Shown: positions 18,146-27,765, numbered from the stretch's first letter. The stretch: 64,000 nucleotides of DNA from Stenotrophomonas sp. WZN-1 (GCF_002192255.1 NZ_CP021768.1:2994001-3058000), one strand, 5' to 3'. Numbers and translations are program-made. Notes: generated from the sequence alone by a model not told the origin.

Positions 18146-18916
18146 TCAGCTGTCCTTGTTGCCAGCTTGTGCCAGTCGCGCCATGCGCTGGGTGTCGGCC
18201 AGGATGCCGCGCAGGAGGCGCACTTCCTGCTCGCTCGGCTCGCTGCGCAGGAACAGGCGACGCAGCTTGCGCATCGCCGATTCCGGGGCGCGGCCCTTGT
18301 GGAAATCGATCTCGTCCAGCGTGTCAGCCAGCTGGGCGAAGAAGCTCTCCATCTGCTCATGGCTGGCCGCCTGCTCGCGGAAGCCGGGCTCGGCGTCGGC
18401 CGCAGGCTGCGCACCCAGCAGCTGCATGCGCGTTTCATAGGCCAGCACCTGCACGGCGGCAGCCAGGTTGAGCGAGCTGAACTCCGGGTCGGACGGGATG
18501 TGCACCGCCGCATGGCAAAGCTGCAGTTCCTCGTTGGTCAGGCCGGTGCGCTCGCGCCCGAACACCAGCGCCACCTCTGCCCCCTCGCCGGCCTTGGCCA
18601 CCGCGCGGGCAGCGGCATCGGCGGGCAGGTACTCCTCCAGCTGGACGCGGCGGGCACGGGCGGTGCAGCCCAGCACCAGGCGGCAGTCAGCCACGGCCTC
18701 GGCCAGGGTGGCCACCACCGGGGCGTCCCCCAGCACGTCTTCGGCACCGGCCGAGCGACGGAAGGCCTCCTCGTCCAGCGGCTTTTCGGGGGCGACCAGG
18801 ACCAGGCGGGCCAGACCCATGGTCTTCAGGGCACGGGCGGCAGCGCCCATGTTGCCGGGGTGCTGGGTACCGACCAGGACGAATCGGAGGCGGGTGGCGG
18901 CAGGAAACTGGGACAT
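18146..18916 (-). CDS. trmJ: tRNA (cytidine/uridine-2'-O)-methyltransferase TrmJ
   Basis: SPOUT-class enzyme that 2'-O-methylates position 32 of tRNAs. 256 aa, the family length. Motifs are VGTQHPGNMGAAARALK near the N-terminus, FGRERTGLTNEE and SSLNLAAAVQVLAYE, the knotted SAM site. It lies divergent from suhB, the same pairing as in E. coli. The ATG at 18916 has only a weak ribosome site, but it gives the family start. Confidence 0.93.
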   Translation of the reverse strand: MSQFPAATRLRFVLVGTQHPGNMGAAARALKTMGLARLVLVAPEKPLDEEAFRRSAGAEDVLGDAPVVATLAEAVADCRLVLGCTARARRVQLEEYLPADAAARAVAKAGEGAEVALVFGRERTGLTNEELQLCHAAVHIPSDPEFSSLNLAAAVQVLAYETRMQLLGAQPAADAEPGFREQAASHEQMESFFAQLADTLDEIDFHKGRAPESAMRKLRRLFLRSEPSEQEVRLLRGILADTQRMARLAQAGNKDS

Positions 18917-19036
18917 GAACAGGGAAAAGGTCGAGCTGGACGATGACCAATGGTAAACTGTGCGGCCGGCCACTGCGCCGGACCCGCTCTTTTCCCCCGC
19001 CAGTCCATCTCTTCTGCCTTTCCGGGAGCCCACGCC

Positions 19037-19864
19037 ATGCAGAAACCCGCCGTCACCGTCATGGTCAAGGCCGCCCGCCTCGCCGGCAACGTCCTGTTGC
19101 GCAACATCAACAAGCTCGAGGCACTGAACGTGGTGCAGAAGGGCCGGATGGACTACGCCAGCGAAGTGGATGCGGACGCGGAAAAGGTCATCGTCAAGGA
19201 ACTCAAGCGCGCCTACCCGGACTACGGCATCTTCGGTGAAGAAGGTGGCGTGCAGGGCGAGCGCCGCCAGATGTGGGTCATCGACCCGCTGGACGGCACC
19301 AGCAACTACCTGCGCGGCGTGCCGCACTACTGCGTGTCGATCGCCCTGGTCGAGAATGGTGAGCCGACCGATGCGGTCATCTTCGACCCGCTGCGCAATG
19401 AACTGTTCACCGCCAGCCGTGGCGCCGGCGCCGTGCTGAACGACCGCCGCATCCGCGTGGCCGAACGCAAGGATCTGGAAGGCACGATGATCCACACCGG
19501 CTTCGCCCCGCGCGAGCGCAGCCGTGCCAGCGCCCAGCTGAAGGCGGTCGACGCCCTGCTGGTGCACGGCGAGGACATCCGCCGCACCGGTTCGGCAGCA
19601 CTGGACCTGGCCTACGTGGCCTGCGGCCGCGCCGACGCCTACTTCGAAGCCGGCGTGAAGGCATGGGACATCGCCGCCGGCCTGCTGCTGGTCCGCGAGG
19701 CCGGTGGCAAGGTCTGCGACTTCAAGGGCGCGACCCTGGGCCGCATGGACAACCGTGGCCCGGAGACCCACCAGATCGTGGCCGGCAACCTGAAGGTGGC
19801 CGAGTCGCTGCAGAAGGTGCTGGTCAACACCGGCTACGCGGCGGAGTTCGACGCGAAGTTCTGA
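19037..19864 (+). CDS. suhB: Inositol-1-monophosphatase family protein SuhB
   Basis: 275 aa. Metal and substrate motifs are GEEGG (near 70), [15 protein letters not shown] (near 85) and [17 protein letters not shown] (near 215). It hydrolyses inositol monophosphate. In E. coli SuhB also joins rRNA antitermination complexes, a role that may or may not hold here. An in-frame extension upstream to 18950 is rejected, because MQKPAVTVM matches the family. It is followed by a clear terminator. Confidence 0.94.
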   Translation: MQKPAVTVMVKAARLAGNVLLRNINKLEALNVVQKGRMDYASEVDADAEKVIVKELKRAYPDYGIFGEEGGVQGERRQMWVIDPLDGTSNYLRGVPHYCVSIALVENGEPTDAVIFDPLRNELFTASRGAGAVLNDRRIRVAERKDLEGTMIHTGFAPRERSRASAQLKAVDALLVHGEDIRRTGSAALDLAYVACGRADAYFEAGVKAWDIAAGLLLVREAGGKVCDFKGATLGRMDNRGPETHQIVAGNLKVAESLQKVLVNTGYAAEFDAKF

Positions 19865-19892
19865 TCTGCGCGTAGACGCGGTTCATGGAGAC

Positions 19893-19918
19893 GGCACCTG
19901 CGGAGGTGCCGTTTTCGT
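19893..19918 (+). terminator. Terminator after suhB
   Basis: GGCACCT-GCGG-AGGTGCC stem-loop followed by GTTTTCGTTT, 29 bp past the suhB stop. Confidence 0.8.
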
Positions 19919-19954
19919 TTGCGCGCCGGGAGATTCGTTTCCGCGACCGCGGAG

Positions 19955-20187
19955 GGGTGTCACTTTCTTTGCGCGCAAAGAAAGTAACCAAAGAAACGCT
20001 CCGCCGGCCGCGAGCCGACGTGCTGCGCACGCCGGTGCCCTGCGCTTCTCGGCGAATCAGGGGACGGCGCCGAACTCGCTGCGCTCAAACACCGGCGCCT
20101 TTTCGCCCCTGATTCCCCTGCGATGCTCGGCTCGCTCAAGGCGGACTGGAAGGTCAAGATCAACGGCAACGGCATCCACGCGTGGCA
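19955..20187 (+). repeat. Repeat family B, forward copy of an inverted pair
   Basis: Begins with TCACTTTCTTTGCGCGCAAAGAAAGT and AACCAAAGAAACGCTCCGCC, and continues through ACTCGCTGCGCTCAAACACC to GATGCTCGGCTCGCTCAAGGCGGAC. About 230 bp. It matches the copy at 5269-5430 in its end blocks. The gene-free stretch 19919-20476 is filled by this copy and its mirror copy. Confidence 0.8.
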
Positions 20188-20414
20188 TGGATCAACCGGA
20201 TGCGGCTGTGGCATTTGACCTTGGGTCCGCCTTGAGCGAGCCGAGCACCGCAGGTCCGGCGAGGGCGAAGAGGTGCGGGTGTCTGAGCGCAGCGAGTTGC
20301 CGCACCGTCCCTCGACGGACCGAGGAGCGCAGGGGACCGATGCGCAGCATCGGCTCGCGCCCCGGCGGCGTGTTTCTTTGGTTACTTTCTTTGCACGAGC
20401 AAAGAAAGTGACAC
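20188..20414 (-). repeat. Repeat family B, reverse copy of the inverted pair
   Basis: On the minus strand it opens with GTCACTTTCTTTGC and AACCAAAGAAAC, and ends GGTGCTCGGCTCGCTCAAGGCGGACCCAAGGTCAA. It is tail-to-tail with the forward copy, with the two copies meeting around 20188. Confidence 0.8.
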
Positions 20415-20476
20415 TCCTCCGCAGGCGCGGAAACGATCCGCTGGGCACGATCCGGCATCAGCAATGCACCGCGCAA

Positions 20477-20506
20477 ACAAAAACGCCCGGCGCGAGGCCA
20501 GGCGTT
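20477..20506 (-). terminator. Likely terminator after htpX
   Basis: Read leftward, an imperfect AACGCC...GGCGTTTTTG hairpin lies 28 bp past the htpX stop. Confidence 0.6.
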
Positions 20507-20533
20507 CCTGCACTACGGTGGAAGTACGGGGGC

Positions 20534-21400
20534 TTACGCCGCCGTCGATGCCCGCAACGCGGCGATGCGCTCTTCCAGCGGCGGGTGGCTCATGAACAGC
20601 TTCTTCGCCGTCGAACCAGCAATACCGAAGGCCGCGATCTGCGTCGGCAGCGTGCTCTGGCCATGGTTCAGTTGCAGGCGCTCCAGCGCGGCGATCATCT
20701 TCTGGCGGCCGGCCAGCGAAGCACCACCCGCATCGGCGCGGAACTCGCGGTGGCGCGAGAACCACATCGAGATCATGGTGGCGAACAGGCCGAACACCAT
20801 CTCCAGCACGAACACGATGATGTAGTAGGCGAAGCCGCGGCCGCCGCCTTCGCGGTTGCCCGACAGTGCGCTGTCGATGATGCCGCCGACCACGCGTGCC
20901 AGCACGATCACGAAGGTGTTCAACACGCCCTGCAGCAGGGCCATGGTGATCATGTCACCGTTGGCGACGTGGGCGATCTCGTGGCCCAGCACCGCTTCGG
21001 CCTCGTCTTCGCTCATGTTGTGCAGCAGGCCGGTGGACACGGCCACCAGCGCGTTGTTGCGGTTGGCGCCGGTGGCGAAGGCATTGATCTCCGGGCCATC
21101 ATAGACCGCCACTTCGGGCATGCCGATGCCGGCCGCCTTGGCCTGGCGCTCGACGGTGGCCAGCAGCCAGCGCTCGGTCTGGTTGCGCGGCTCGGTGATC
21201 ACCACCGCACCGGTGGAGCGCTTGGCCATCCACTTGGACAGCAGCAGCGAGATGAAGGAGCCACCAAAACCAAAGATCGCGGCCATGACCAGCAGGCCGC
21301 TCATCTGGCTCGGATTGACCCCCAGCAACGACATCACGATGCTGGCGAGGATCAGGACCGCGAAGTTGGTCGCCAGGAACAGGGCAATGCGGGTAAACAT
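20534..21400 (-). CDS. htpX: Membrane zinc protease HtpX
   Basis: M48 protease of inner-membrane quality control; in E. coli it works alongside FtsH and is Cpx or heat inducible. 288 aa with two N-terminal TM segments (about 5-25, 33-54) and two more around 155-200. The HEIAH zinc motif is at residues 140-144, with a third-ligand Glu in FRADAGG near 220. Length and motifs match E. coli HtpX. It is divergent from gluQ. Confidence 0.95.
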   Translation of the reverse strand: MFTRIALFLATNFAVLILASIVMSLLGVNPSQMSGLLVMAAIFGFGGSFISLLLSKWMAKRSTGAVVITEPRNQTERWLLATVERQAKAAGIGMPEVAVYDGPEINAFATGANRNNALVAVSTGLLHNMSEDEAEAVLGHEIAHVANGDMITMALLQGVLNTFVIVLARVVGGIIDSALSGNREGGGRGFAYYIIVFVLEMVFGLFATMISMWFSRHREFRADAGGASLAGRQKMIAALERLQLNHGQSTLPTQIAAFGIAGSTAKKLFMSHPPLEERIAALRASTAA

Positions 21401-21493
21401 GGGAAAATCCGGCTCGGAAGGGGTCGATACCGGTCAATTTGCGGTGTGGTCAGCTTGAATTCAAGCGCCAACCTGACCGACGATTCAGCCAGC

Positions 21494-22414
21494 ATGACCT
21501 CCCCCATTCCCTGCGGCCGCTTCGCGCCCTCGCCGACCGGCCTGCTCCACCCCGGATCCCTGCTTGCCGCCTTCGGCAGCTGGCTGCTCGCCCGCCATCA
21601 CGGCGGCCTGTGGCGGCTGCGCATCGAAGACGTCGACCCACCGCGCACCGTGCCCGGTGCCGCCGAGGCACAGCTGCAGGCGCTGGCGGCATTCGGCCTG
21701 GCCCACGATGGCCCGATCGTCTGGCAGAGCGCGCGCGGCGACGCCTACCAGGCCGCGCTGGACGTGCTGCTCGCCGGCGACCAGGCCTTTGTCTGCCACT
21801 GCAGCCGCAGCGACCTGGCGGCCAGCGGCGGCATCCACCACCGCTGCGTTGCGCGGCAGCCACGACCGGACCCTGCCGTCCGCTTCCGCGTGCCGCGCGG
21901 CAGCATCGTGTACTTCAATGATGGCCTGCGCGGACCTCAACACCAGGACGTGCACGCCGAGGTTGGCGACTTCGTGCTGCGCCGTGCGGACGGCTGCTGG
22001 GCCTACCAGTTGGCCGTGGTGGTCGATGACGCCGCACAGGGCGTGACCGAAGTGGTGCGCGGCGCCGACCTGCTCGATTCCACAGCGCGGCAGATCCTGC
22101 TGCAGCGTGCACTGGGCCTGGCGGCGCCGCGCTACTGGCACCTGCCGCTGCTGCTCGATACCCCGGGCCACAAACTGTCCAAGTCGCTGGCGTCGCTGCC
22201 GGTGGACAGTACGCGCCCGCTGCCCGTGCTGCGCCAGCTCTGGCAGTTGCTGGGCCAGTCGCCTGCCGCCCTGGACCACGCGCACGATCTGGACACACTG
22301 CTGGCCGCCGCTCGGCAGGCCTTCGACCCCGCCCAGCTGCCGCGTACCGACATCCTGCTGCCGGCCGGCGCACTTTCCGCGCCGATGTTGCAGAATCCCC
22401 CTTCCCCCACCTGA
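21494..22414 (+). CDS. gluQ: Glutamyl-Q tRNA(Asp) synthetase
   Basis: GluRS paralogue lacking the anticodon-binding domain. It attaches glutamate to queuosine in tRNA(Asp). 306 aa. The HIGH-like motif is in PSPTGLLHPGS (residues 13-23), the zinc cluster includes CHC near 99-101 and HHRC further on, and the KMSKS-like HKLSKS is near 235. It shares the window with queG, the last step of queuosine synthesis, but at a distance. Followed 17 bp later by phaB. Confidence 0.94.
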   Translation: MTSPIPCGRFAPSPTGLLHPGSLLAAFGSWLLARHHGGLWRLRIEDVDPPRTVPGAAEAQLQALAAFGLAHDGPIVWQSARGDAYQAALDVLLAGDQAFVCHCSRSDLAASGGIHHRCVARQPRPDPAVRFRVPRGSIVYFNDGLRGPQHQDVHAEVGDFVLRRADGCWAYQLAVVVDDAAQGVTEVVRGADLLDSTARQILLQRALGLAAPRYWHLPLLLDTPGHKLSKSLASLPVDSTRPLPVLRQLWQLLGQSPAALDHAHDLDTLLAAARQAFDPAQLPRTDILLPAGALSAPMLQNPPSPT

Positions 22415-22431
22415 TACCCGGACAGCACTCC

Positions 22432-23172
22432 ATGACATCTCGCGTCGCACTGGTCACCGGCGGAACCGGCGGCATCGGCACCGCCATCTGCCAACGCCTG
22501 GCCGACCAGGGCCACCGGGTCGCCACCAACTACCGCGACGAGGGAAAGGCCCACGCCTGGCAGCAGGCGATGACCGAACGCGGCTACAACGTGTCGATCT
22601 TCCCGGGCGATGTCTCCGATCCGGACAGCGCCGAAGCGCTGGTGCGCGCCGTCGAGGCCAAGCTGGGCCCGGTCGAGATCCTGGTCAACAACGCCGGCAT
22701 CACCCGTGACACCACCTTCCACCGCATGCGCGTGGACCAGTGGCACGATGTGATCAACACCAACCTCAACTCGGTGTTCAACGTCACCCGGCCGGTCATC
22801 GAAGGCATGCGCCGCCGCGGCTGGGGCCGGGTCATCCAGATCAGCTCGATCAACGGCCTGAAGGGCCAGTACGGCCAGGCCAACTACGCCGCGGCCAAGG
22901 CCGGCATGCACGGCTTCACCATCTCGCTCGCCCGCGAGAACGCTGGTTTCGGCATCACCGTGAACACCATTTCGCCCGGCTACGTCGCCACCGACATGGT
23001 GATGGCGGTGCCGGAGGACGTGCGTGCCAAGATCATCGCCGACATCCCCACCGGACGCCTCGGCAAGCCGGAGGAAATCGCCTATGGCGTGTCCTTCCTG
23101 GTAGCCGAGGAAGCCTCGTGGATCACCGGCAGCAACCTGGATATCAACGGCGGCCACCACATGGGCTGGTGA
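22432..23172 (+). CDS. phaB: Acetoacetyl-CoA reductase (PhaB/PhbB type)
   Basis: NADPH-dependent reduction of acetoacetyl-CoA to (R)-3-hydroxybutyryl-CoA, the precursor of polyhydroxybutyrate. 246 aa short-chain dehydrogenase with TGGTGGIG (residues 9-16), NNAG, the catalytic SSING...YAAAKAG (Tyr/Lys) and SPGYVATDMV. The N-terminal YRDEGKAHAW pattern is PhaB-like rather than FabG-like. phaR lies 183 bp downstream. No PHA synthase is in the window. Confidence 0.9.
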   Translation: MTSRVALVTGGTGGIGTAICQRLADQGHRVATNYRDEGKAHAWQQAMTERGYNVSIFPGDVSDPDSAEALVRAVEAKLGPVEILVNNAGITRDTTFHRMRVDQWHDVINTNLNSVFNVTRPVIEGMRRRGWGRVIQISSINGLKGQYGQANYAAAKAGMHGFTISLARENAGFGITVNTISPGYVATDMVMAVPEDVRAKIIADIPTGRLGKPEEIAYGVSFLVAEEASWITGSNLDINGGHHMGW

Positions 23173-23223
23173 GCCGCGCAGGGGGGCGCCGCGACTTGCA
23201 CTGGCGGCCCCTGCCGATGGTCA

Positions 23224-23308
23224 TGCTGCGCAGCACGCAAACCCTTGTTGCGCAACATGATCACCCGTGAAAGCCAAGCCTGGCGGGGGCTGGGGCGGTT
23301 GCAACCGC
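23224..23308. promoter_or_regulatory. Three palindromes in front of phaR, candidate PhaR operators
   Basis: Perfect palindromes TGCTGCGCAGCA (23224-23235), TGTTGCGCAACA (23246-23257) and GCGGTTGCAACCGC (23295-23308). The first two have the same TGCGCA core and are 22 bp apart centre to centre, two helical turns. PhaR proteins are known to bind TGC-rich palindromic sites near their own gene; that these are its sites is inference. Confidence 0.45.
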
Positions 23309-23355
23309 TGCTGCACTGCGCCATGCTGCGCGTCTACTGTGACGAGTACCGCTTC

Positions 23356-23889
23356 ATGGCTGCGACCCGCATCATCAAGAAGTATCCGAACCGCCGTCTC
23401 TACGACACCGAGATCTCCAGCTACATCACCATCGAGGACGTGCGCCAGCTGATCCTGGACGGTGAAGACTTCGAAGTCCGCGACGCCAAGAGCGGCGACG
23501 ACCTCACTCGATCGGTCCTGCTGCAGATCATCGCCGACCAGGAACAGGACGGCGAACCAATGCTGTCCACCCAGCTGCTGAGCCAGCTGATCCGCTTCTA
23601 CGGCGATTCCCTGCAGGGCTTCATGGGCAACTACCTGGAGCGCAGCATGCAGGTCTTCCTCGACCAGCAGCAGCAGTTCCGCCAGCAGATGGGCAACCTG
23701 CTGGGCCAGACCCCGTGGGCGATGATGAACCAGCTGACCGAGCGCAACCTGGAGCTGTGGCAGGAATTCCAGCGCAGCATGGGCAGCGGTTTCGGTGGCC
23801 CGCGCCCGGGCGGCACCGGAACGGGGACCGGCACCGGCAACAAGCCCGGCGAACCGGGCACCGGCACCGGCGGCAAGACCCGCCGCTGA
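23356..23889 (+). CDS. phaR: Polyhydroxyalkanoate synthesis repressor PhaR
   Basis: 177 aa. The conserved N-terminal DNA-binding domain reads IIKKYPNRRLYDTEISSYIT and is followed by a PHB-accumulation regulatory domain (QLLSQLIRFYGDSLQGFMGNYLE). It ends in a Gly/Thr/Pro-rich tail (from about residue 145) with repeated GTGTG. PhaR represses phasin and its own gene, and is released by binding nascent PHB granules. The start is chosen at the ATG just before the conserved domain; an in-frame ATG at 23323 exists. Palindromes upstream suggest autoregulation. Confidence 0.9.
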   Translation: MAATRIIKKYPNRRLYDTEISSYITIEDVRQLILDGEDFEVRDAKSGDDLTRSVLLQIIADQEQDGEPMLSTQLLSQLIRFYGDSLQGFMGNYLERSMQVFLDQQQQFRQQMGNLLGQTPWAMMNQLTERNLELWQEFQRSMGSGFGGPRPGGTGTGTGTGNKPGEPGTGTGGKTRR

Positions 23890-23910
23890 GCGGCAGCTAC
23901 GGCTGATACG

Positions 23911-23939
23911 AAAACGGCGCGCCCCTGGCGCGCCGTTTT
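23911..23939. terminator. Bidirectional terminator between phaR and the TraB-family gene
   Basis: AAAACGGCGCGCC-CCT-GGCGCGCCGTTTT: a perfect 13-bp-arm hairpin with A and T tracts, serving the two convergent genes. Confidence 0.9.
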
Positions 23940-23963
23940 GCTTGGCATCGTGGCAACGATGCG

Positions 23964-24920
23964 TCAGCGTTTCGCCTTGCACCCCGTGCACACGCGCTCG
24001 ACCTTGTAGCCCTTGGCCTTCAGTTTCTCGACCACGCCATCACTGCCCAGCAGGTGCAGCGTGCCGACCACCACCAGCGTACCGCCCTGCCCGGCCTGCA
24101 GGTACGGCTGCAGCTTCGGTACCCAGGCATCATTGCGCCCGGTGTTGATGCGCTGATACAGCTGCGGATACTGCTGGCGCATCTCCGCCGCCATCTTGGT
24201 CCACAGCAGTCGTTCGTCGCCGCGGCGCCATGCATCATGCAGCAGCCGCGCCTGCTCATCGGCCTTGCCGGCCTGGTCCAGCGCTTCGGCCAGCATCTGC
24301 CGCTGTTCCTGCACCGTCATCCCGTCAAGCATGCCGATCTGGGTATCGATGTCCTCCAGGCCAGCGGTCTTGCGGCCGGTCTTCTGCGCGCGCTCCATGA
24401 AGTGGCGGTCCAGGCCCAGCGCCGGGTCCAGGCCCAGCTTCTGCATCTGCCCGACCGAAATGCTGAGGCCGACGAACCAGGCTTTCATGCCCTGCATCTG
24501 TGCCAGCGGCAGCTTGTTCCCGGTGGCAAAGGCCTGCAGCTTCTGCCAGGTCGCCGCATCCAGATCACGCTTGAGCTCGCTGCCATCAGTGCGGGTCGCG
24601 GCCTGCACCATGCGGCTGGCCAGCTGTGGCGACTGCATGTCTTCCGGCGACAGTTCGAACACCACCCGCTGCGAGGCTTCGAACGCCTGTTCGACATCGG
24701 GCGACAGCGGGTAGTCCTGCGGTTTCAGCAGATGGAACGATCCCAGCAGGTACACACGTGCATCGCCCGGGCCGGTGACTTTCCACAACAGCGGTACGGG
24801 CGGCTTGGCCGCCGCAGCGGCCGCGGCCGTGGTGCCCGGCGCATCGCGGGCAGTAGCCAGTGGTGCCATCGCGCACGCCGCCATCAGCAGTGCGGCACGG
24901 AACAGATGTTTGATCGGCAT
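23964..24920 (-). CDS. TraB/GumN family secreted protein
   Basis: 318 aa with a signal peptide (about 1-24) and an Ala-rich linker. Diagnostic motifs are LLGSFHLLKPQDYPL (near 57) and the C-terminal VVVGTLHLLGSDGVVEKLKAKGY, with two Cys at the end (CTGC). Family members resemble Tiki-type metalloproteases; the catalytic role in bacteria is not settled. It lies 2 bp after a DUF1684 gene and probably belongs to the leftward mutL transcript. Confidence 0.85.
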   Translation of the reverse strand: MPIKHLFRAALLMAACAMAPLATARDAPGTTAAAAAAAKPPVPLLWKVTGPGDARVYLLGSFHLLKPQDYPLSPDVEQAFEASQRVVFELSPEDMQSPQLASRMVQAATRTDGSELKRDLDAATWQKLQAFATGNKLPLAQMQGMKAWFVGLSISVGQMQKLGLDPALGLDRHFMERAQKTGRKTAGLEDIDTQIGMLDGMTVQEQRQMLAEALDQAGKADEQARLLHDAWRRGDERLLWTKMAAEMRQQYPQLYQRINTGRNDAWVPKLQPYLQAGQGGTLVVVGTLHLLGSDGVVEKLKAKGYKVERVCTGCKAKR

Positions 24921-24922
24921 GG

Positions 24923-25852
24923 TCAGCCTTCTCCTTCAGGCAGGTGGTAAGCCTTCTCGCCTGCTTCCACGCGCAGGTCCAGCCGGTTTTCCGGTGGCGC
25001 CAGCGGACAGGTGGCGTAGGCGGTGAACGCGCATGGCGGGTTGTAGGCATGGTTGAAATCGATGCGCACGGTGCCGTCTGCGGCGGGCGCATCGGTATCC
25101 AGGTAGCGCCCGGCCGGATAGCTGCCGCGGCCGCTGGTGCGGTCGGCGAAGATCAGGAACAGCGGCTGCCCGGGCGCACCGATCGCTTCCAGCCGCCAGC
25201 TGCGGCCGTCGCGCTGGAACTCGACCGCGCCGGCATTGGGCATCTCGGTGGTCAGGCCGGTGATGTCGACGATCGGCAGTGTCTTGCCCGGCGGGTGCGC
25301 GATGAAGCGCGCCTGCACCTGCCAGTCCGCGCCGCCCGGCCAGTACTGCAGGCCGGCGAAATCACGGCGTGCGGCGGCATCGGCATGCTTGACCCGCAGC
25401 GCATCACGCGCCCCCCTGCGGATGATGCTGAGCTGGCCCTTGCCGCCATCGAAGGCCAGCAGCGTCGGTTGCGCGTCCTTGTCGGTGTCGATGCGGACGC
25501 GGCCGCGCACCGGCTGGCCATCATGACTGACATCGGCACCGGCTTCAGGTGTGAACCACCACTGGGTGCCTTCGCGGCGCAGCAGGCCCAGCTTGTCCGG
25601 GCCGACCGTCAGGCGGATGCCGTTGGTGGCGCCGCTGCCAACGAAATGGGATTTGTTCTGCAGCCAGTGCAGGCCGACCAGGGCCGTCCAGCCATCGGGC
25701 CGGGTCAGGTCCTGGTAGCGCGCCACACGCCATTGCTGCTGCGCGGCCGCGTAGGCCGGATCTTCAGCGGCCGTCGGTGCCGGCGGTGTTGCCGGGCTGC
25801 AGGCGGCCAACACCACGGCGGCCAGCAGGCCCGCCATTCCCCGATAACGCAT
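24923..25852 (-). CDS. DUF1684 lipoprotein
   Basis: 309 aa. The N-terminus has a lipobox (LLAAVVLAAC, Cys about 18). The body has the DUF1684 signatures YWPGGADW, GRGSYPAGRYL and DFNHAYNPPCAFTAYATCPLAPPEN, the last being the family hallmark. Biochemical function is unknown. It sits 11 bp after mutL and 2 bp before the TraB-family gene, so it is probably cotranscribed. Confidence 0.85.
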   Translation of the reverse strand: MRYRGMAGLLAAVVLAACSPATPPAPTAAEDPAYAAAQQQWRVARYQDLTRPDGWTALVGLHWLQNKSHFVGSGATNGIRLTVGPDKLGLLRREGTQWWFTPEAGADVSHDGQPVRGRVRIDTDKDAQPTLLAFDGGKGQLSIIRRGARDALRVKHADAAARRDFAGLQYWPGGADWQVQARFIAHPPGKTLPIVDITGLTTEMPNAGAVEFQRDGRSWRLEAIGAPGQPLFLIFADRTSGRGSYPAGRYLDTDAPAADGTVRIDFNHAYNPPCAFTAYATCPLAPPENRLDLRVEAGEKAYHLPEGEG

Positions 25853-25863
25853 CGATGCTCCCC

Positions 25864-27765
25864 TCAACGTCCGCGCAGGAACCAGCGGTCGATCTCCGCC
25901 AGCGAAAAACGGGCCCAGGTCGGTCGGCCGTGGTTGCACTGGCCGGACCGTTCGGTGATTTCCATGTCGCGCAGCAGCGCGTTCATTTCCGGCACGGTCA
26001 GGCGCCGGTTGGCACGCACCGCGCCATGGCAGGCCATGGTCGACAGCAGTTCGTCGCGTGCACTGGCCACGCGGCGGCTCTGGCCATGCTCGCGCAGGTC
26101 GGTCAGCACGTCGCGCAGCAGCCCTTCCGGTTCGGCATGCGCCAGCAGTGCCGGAATGCTGCGCACGTGCAGCGAACCGGGGCCGGCACGGGTCACCTCG
26201 AAGCCGAGCGCCGCCAGGGTTTCGGCTTCGCTTTCGGCGGTGTCGGCCTCGCGCTCGCCCACCGCCAGCGTGATCGGCACCAGCAGCGGCTGCGACTGCA
26301 GGCCGATGCCATCGTGTGCGTTCTTCAGGCGCTCGTAGCCGATGCGTTCGTGTGCCGCATGCATGTCGACCACGATCAGGCCTTCGGCATTCTCGGCCAG
26401 GATGTAGATGCCATGCAGCTGCGCGATCGCGTAGCCCAGCGGTGGCACGCCTGCATCGGCGCTGGTCACCGGCAATCCGTTCTCGGTGGGCATCGGTGGC
26501 AGTGCCGCCGCACGCTCGGCACCGGCCGGCGTGGCATACAGCGCAGCATAGGCAGCCGGTGCATCGGCCACCTGCAGGCCCAGTGGCTGCTGCGGTCGCC
26601 ACCCGGAGAATCCACCACCACCGCCGGAGCCGGCACCGGGTGCCGGACCGCGCACCAGCCCGAAGCCGGAAGCGCCCGCGCTCGAAGCCGTGGCTGCAGC
26701 CGTGGCATCCGCCGGATGCACCGGGCCAGCACCGATCTCCTGCGCCGACATGCCGGCGCGGGTATCGGCCAGCGCATCCTTCAGCGTGCGGTAGACGAAA
26801 TCATGGACCAGCCGCGAATCGCGGAAGCGCACCTCGTGCTTGGCCGGATGCACGTTGACGTCGACGCGGGTGGGGTCCAGTTCGAGGAACAGCACATAGG
26901 CCGGCTGGCGGCCGTGGTACAGCACATCGCCGTAGGCCATCTTCACCGCATGGGCGACGCTGCGGTCACGCACCGAACGTCCATTGACGTACAGGTACTG
27001 CTGGTCGGCACTGGCGCGCGAATAATGCGGCTGCGCGATCCAACCGTGCAGGCGCAGGCCGGCACCGCTATGGTCCACCCGCACGGCCTGGTTGGCGAAA
27101 TCCTCGCCCAGCGTTTCGGCAAGGCGCGCATCGGAATACAGATCACCCGGCTTGTAGCGCCGCGAGGCCTTGCCGTTGTGCGACACGCGCAGCTCGACAT
27201 CCGGCCGCGCCAGCGCCAGTGAACGCAGCCACTCTTCGATATGGCCCAGCTCGGTGCGCTCGGCGCGCAGGAACTTGCGCCGCGCCGGCACGTTGTAGAA
27301 CAGCTCGCGTACTTCCACCGTGGTGCCCGGCGCATGCGCGCGCGGGGTCACCTCGCCGATCTTGCCGCCTTCGATCTGCAGTGCCGAACCGTGCTCGTCG
27401 TGCGCGCGGCGCGAGGACAGGGTGAAGCGGCTGACCGACGCGATCGACGGCAGCGCTTCACCCCGGAAACCGAGGGTGGCCACCGATTCGAGATCGTCCA
27501 GATCGGCGATCTTGCTGGTCGCATGCCGCGACACCGCCAGTGGCAGCTGTTCGGGCGCGATGCCGCTGCCGTTGTCGCGGATGCGGATCAGGCGTACACC
27601 GCCTTCTTCCAGGTCGATGTCGACGCGGCTTGCGCCGGCGTCGATCGCGTTCTCGACCAGTTCCTTGACCACAGACGCGGGCCGTTCAACTACTTCGCCA
27701 GCGGCGATCTGGTTGATCAGGATGTCCGGCAACGGCCGGATCGGACGCGGACCGGGCGCGCTCAT
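25864..27765 (-). CDS. mutL: DNA mismatch repair protein MutL
   Basis: 633 aa. The GHKL ATPase domain shows [42 protein letters not shown] and GFRGEAL. A Pro/Gly/Ala linker (about 340-440) leads to the C-terminal dimer domain. That domain carries [12 protein letters not shown], the endonuclease motif DQHA(x)2E(x)4E with Met for Gln, plus ACHGAVRA and CNHGRP. It is therefore likely a nicking MutL like those of Pseudomonas, not the motif-less E. coli type. The start follows [13 protein letters not shown]. It is in the nnr-tsaE-amiC-mutL order. Confidence 0.96.
   Translation of the reverse strand: MSAPGPRPIRPLPDILINQIAAGEVVERPASVVKELVENAIDAGASRVDIDLEEGGVRLIRIRDNGSGIAPEQLPLAVSRHATSKIADLDDLESVATLGFRGEALPSIASVSRFTLSSRRAHDEHGSALQIEGGKIGEVTPRAHAPGTTVEVRELFYNVPARRKFLRAERTELGHIEEWLRSLALARPDVELRVSHNGKASRRYKPGDLYSDARLAETLGEDFANQAVRVDHSGAGLRLHGWIAQPHYSRASADQQYLYVNGRSVRDRSVAHAVKMAYGDVLYHGRQPAYVLFLELDPTRVDVNVHPAKHEVRFRDSRLVHDFVYRTLKDALADTRAGMSAQEIGAGPVHPADATAAATASSAGASGFGLVRGPAPGAGSGGGGGFSGWRPQQPLGLQVADAPAAYAALYATPAGAERAAALPPMPTENGLPVTSADAGVPPLGYAIAQLHGIYILAENAEGLIVVDMHAAHERIGYERLKNAHDGIGLQSQPLLVPITLAVGEREADTAESEAETLAALGFEVTRAGPGSLHVRSIPALLAHAEPEGLLRDVLTDLREHGQSRRVASARDELLSTMACHGAVRANRRLTVPEMNALLRDMEITERSGQCNHGRPTWARFSLAEIDRWFLRGR

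Noticed and set aside
19919..20520. Short open frames in the repeat pair
   Set aside because: They follow the palindromic repeat copies in several frames, with no ribosome sites and no protein-like composition.
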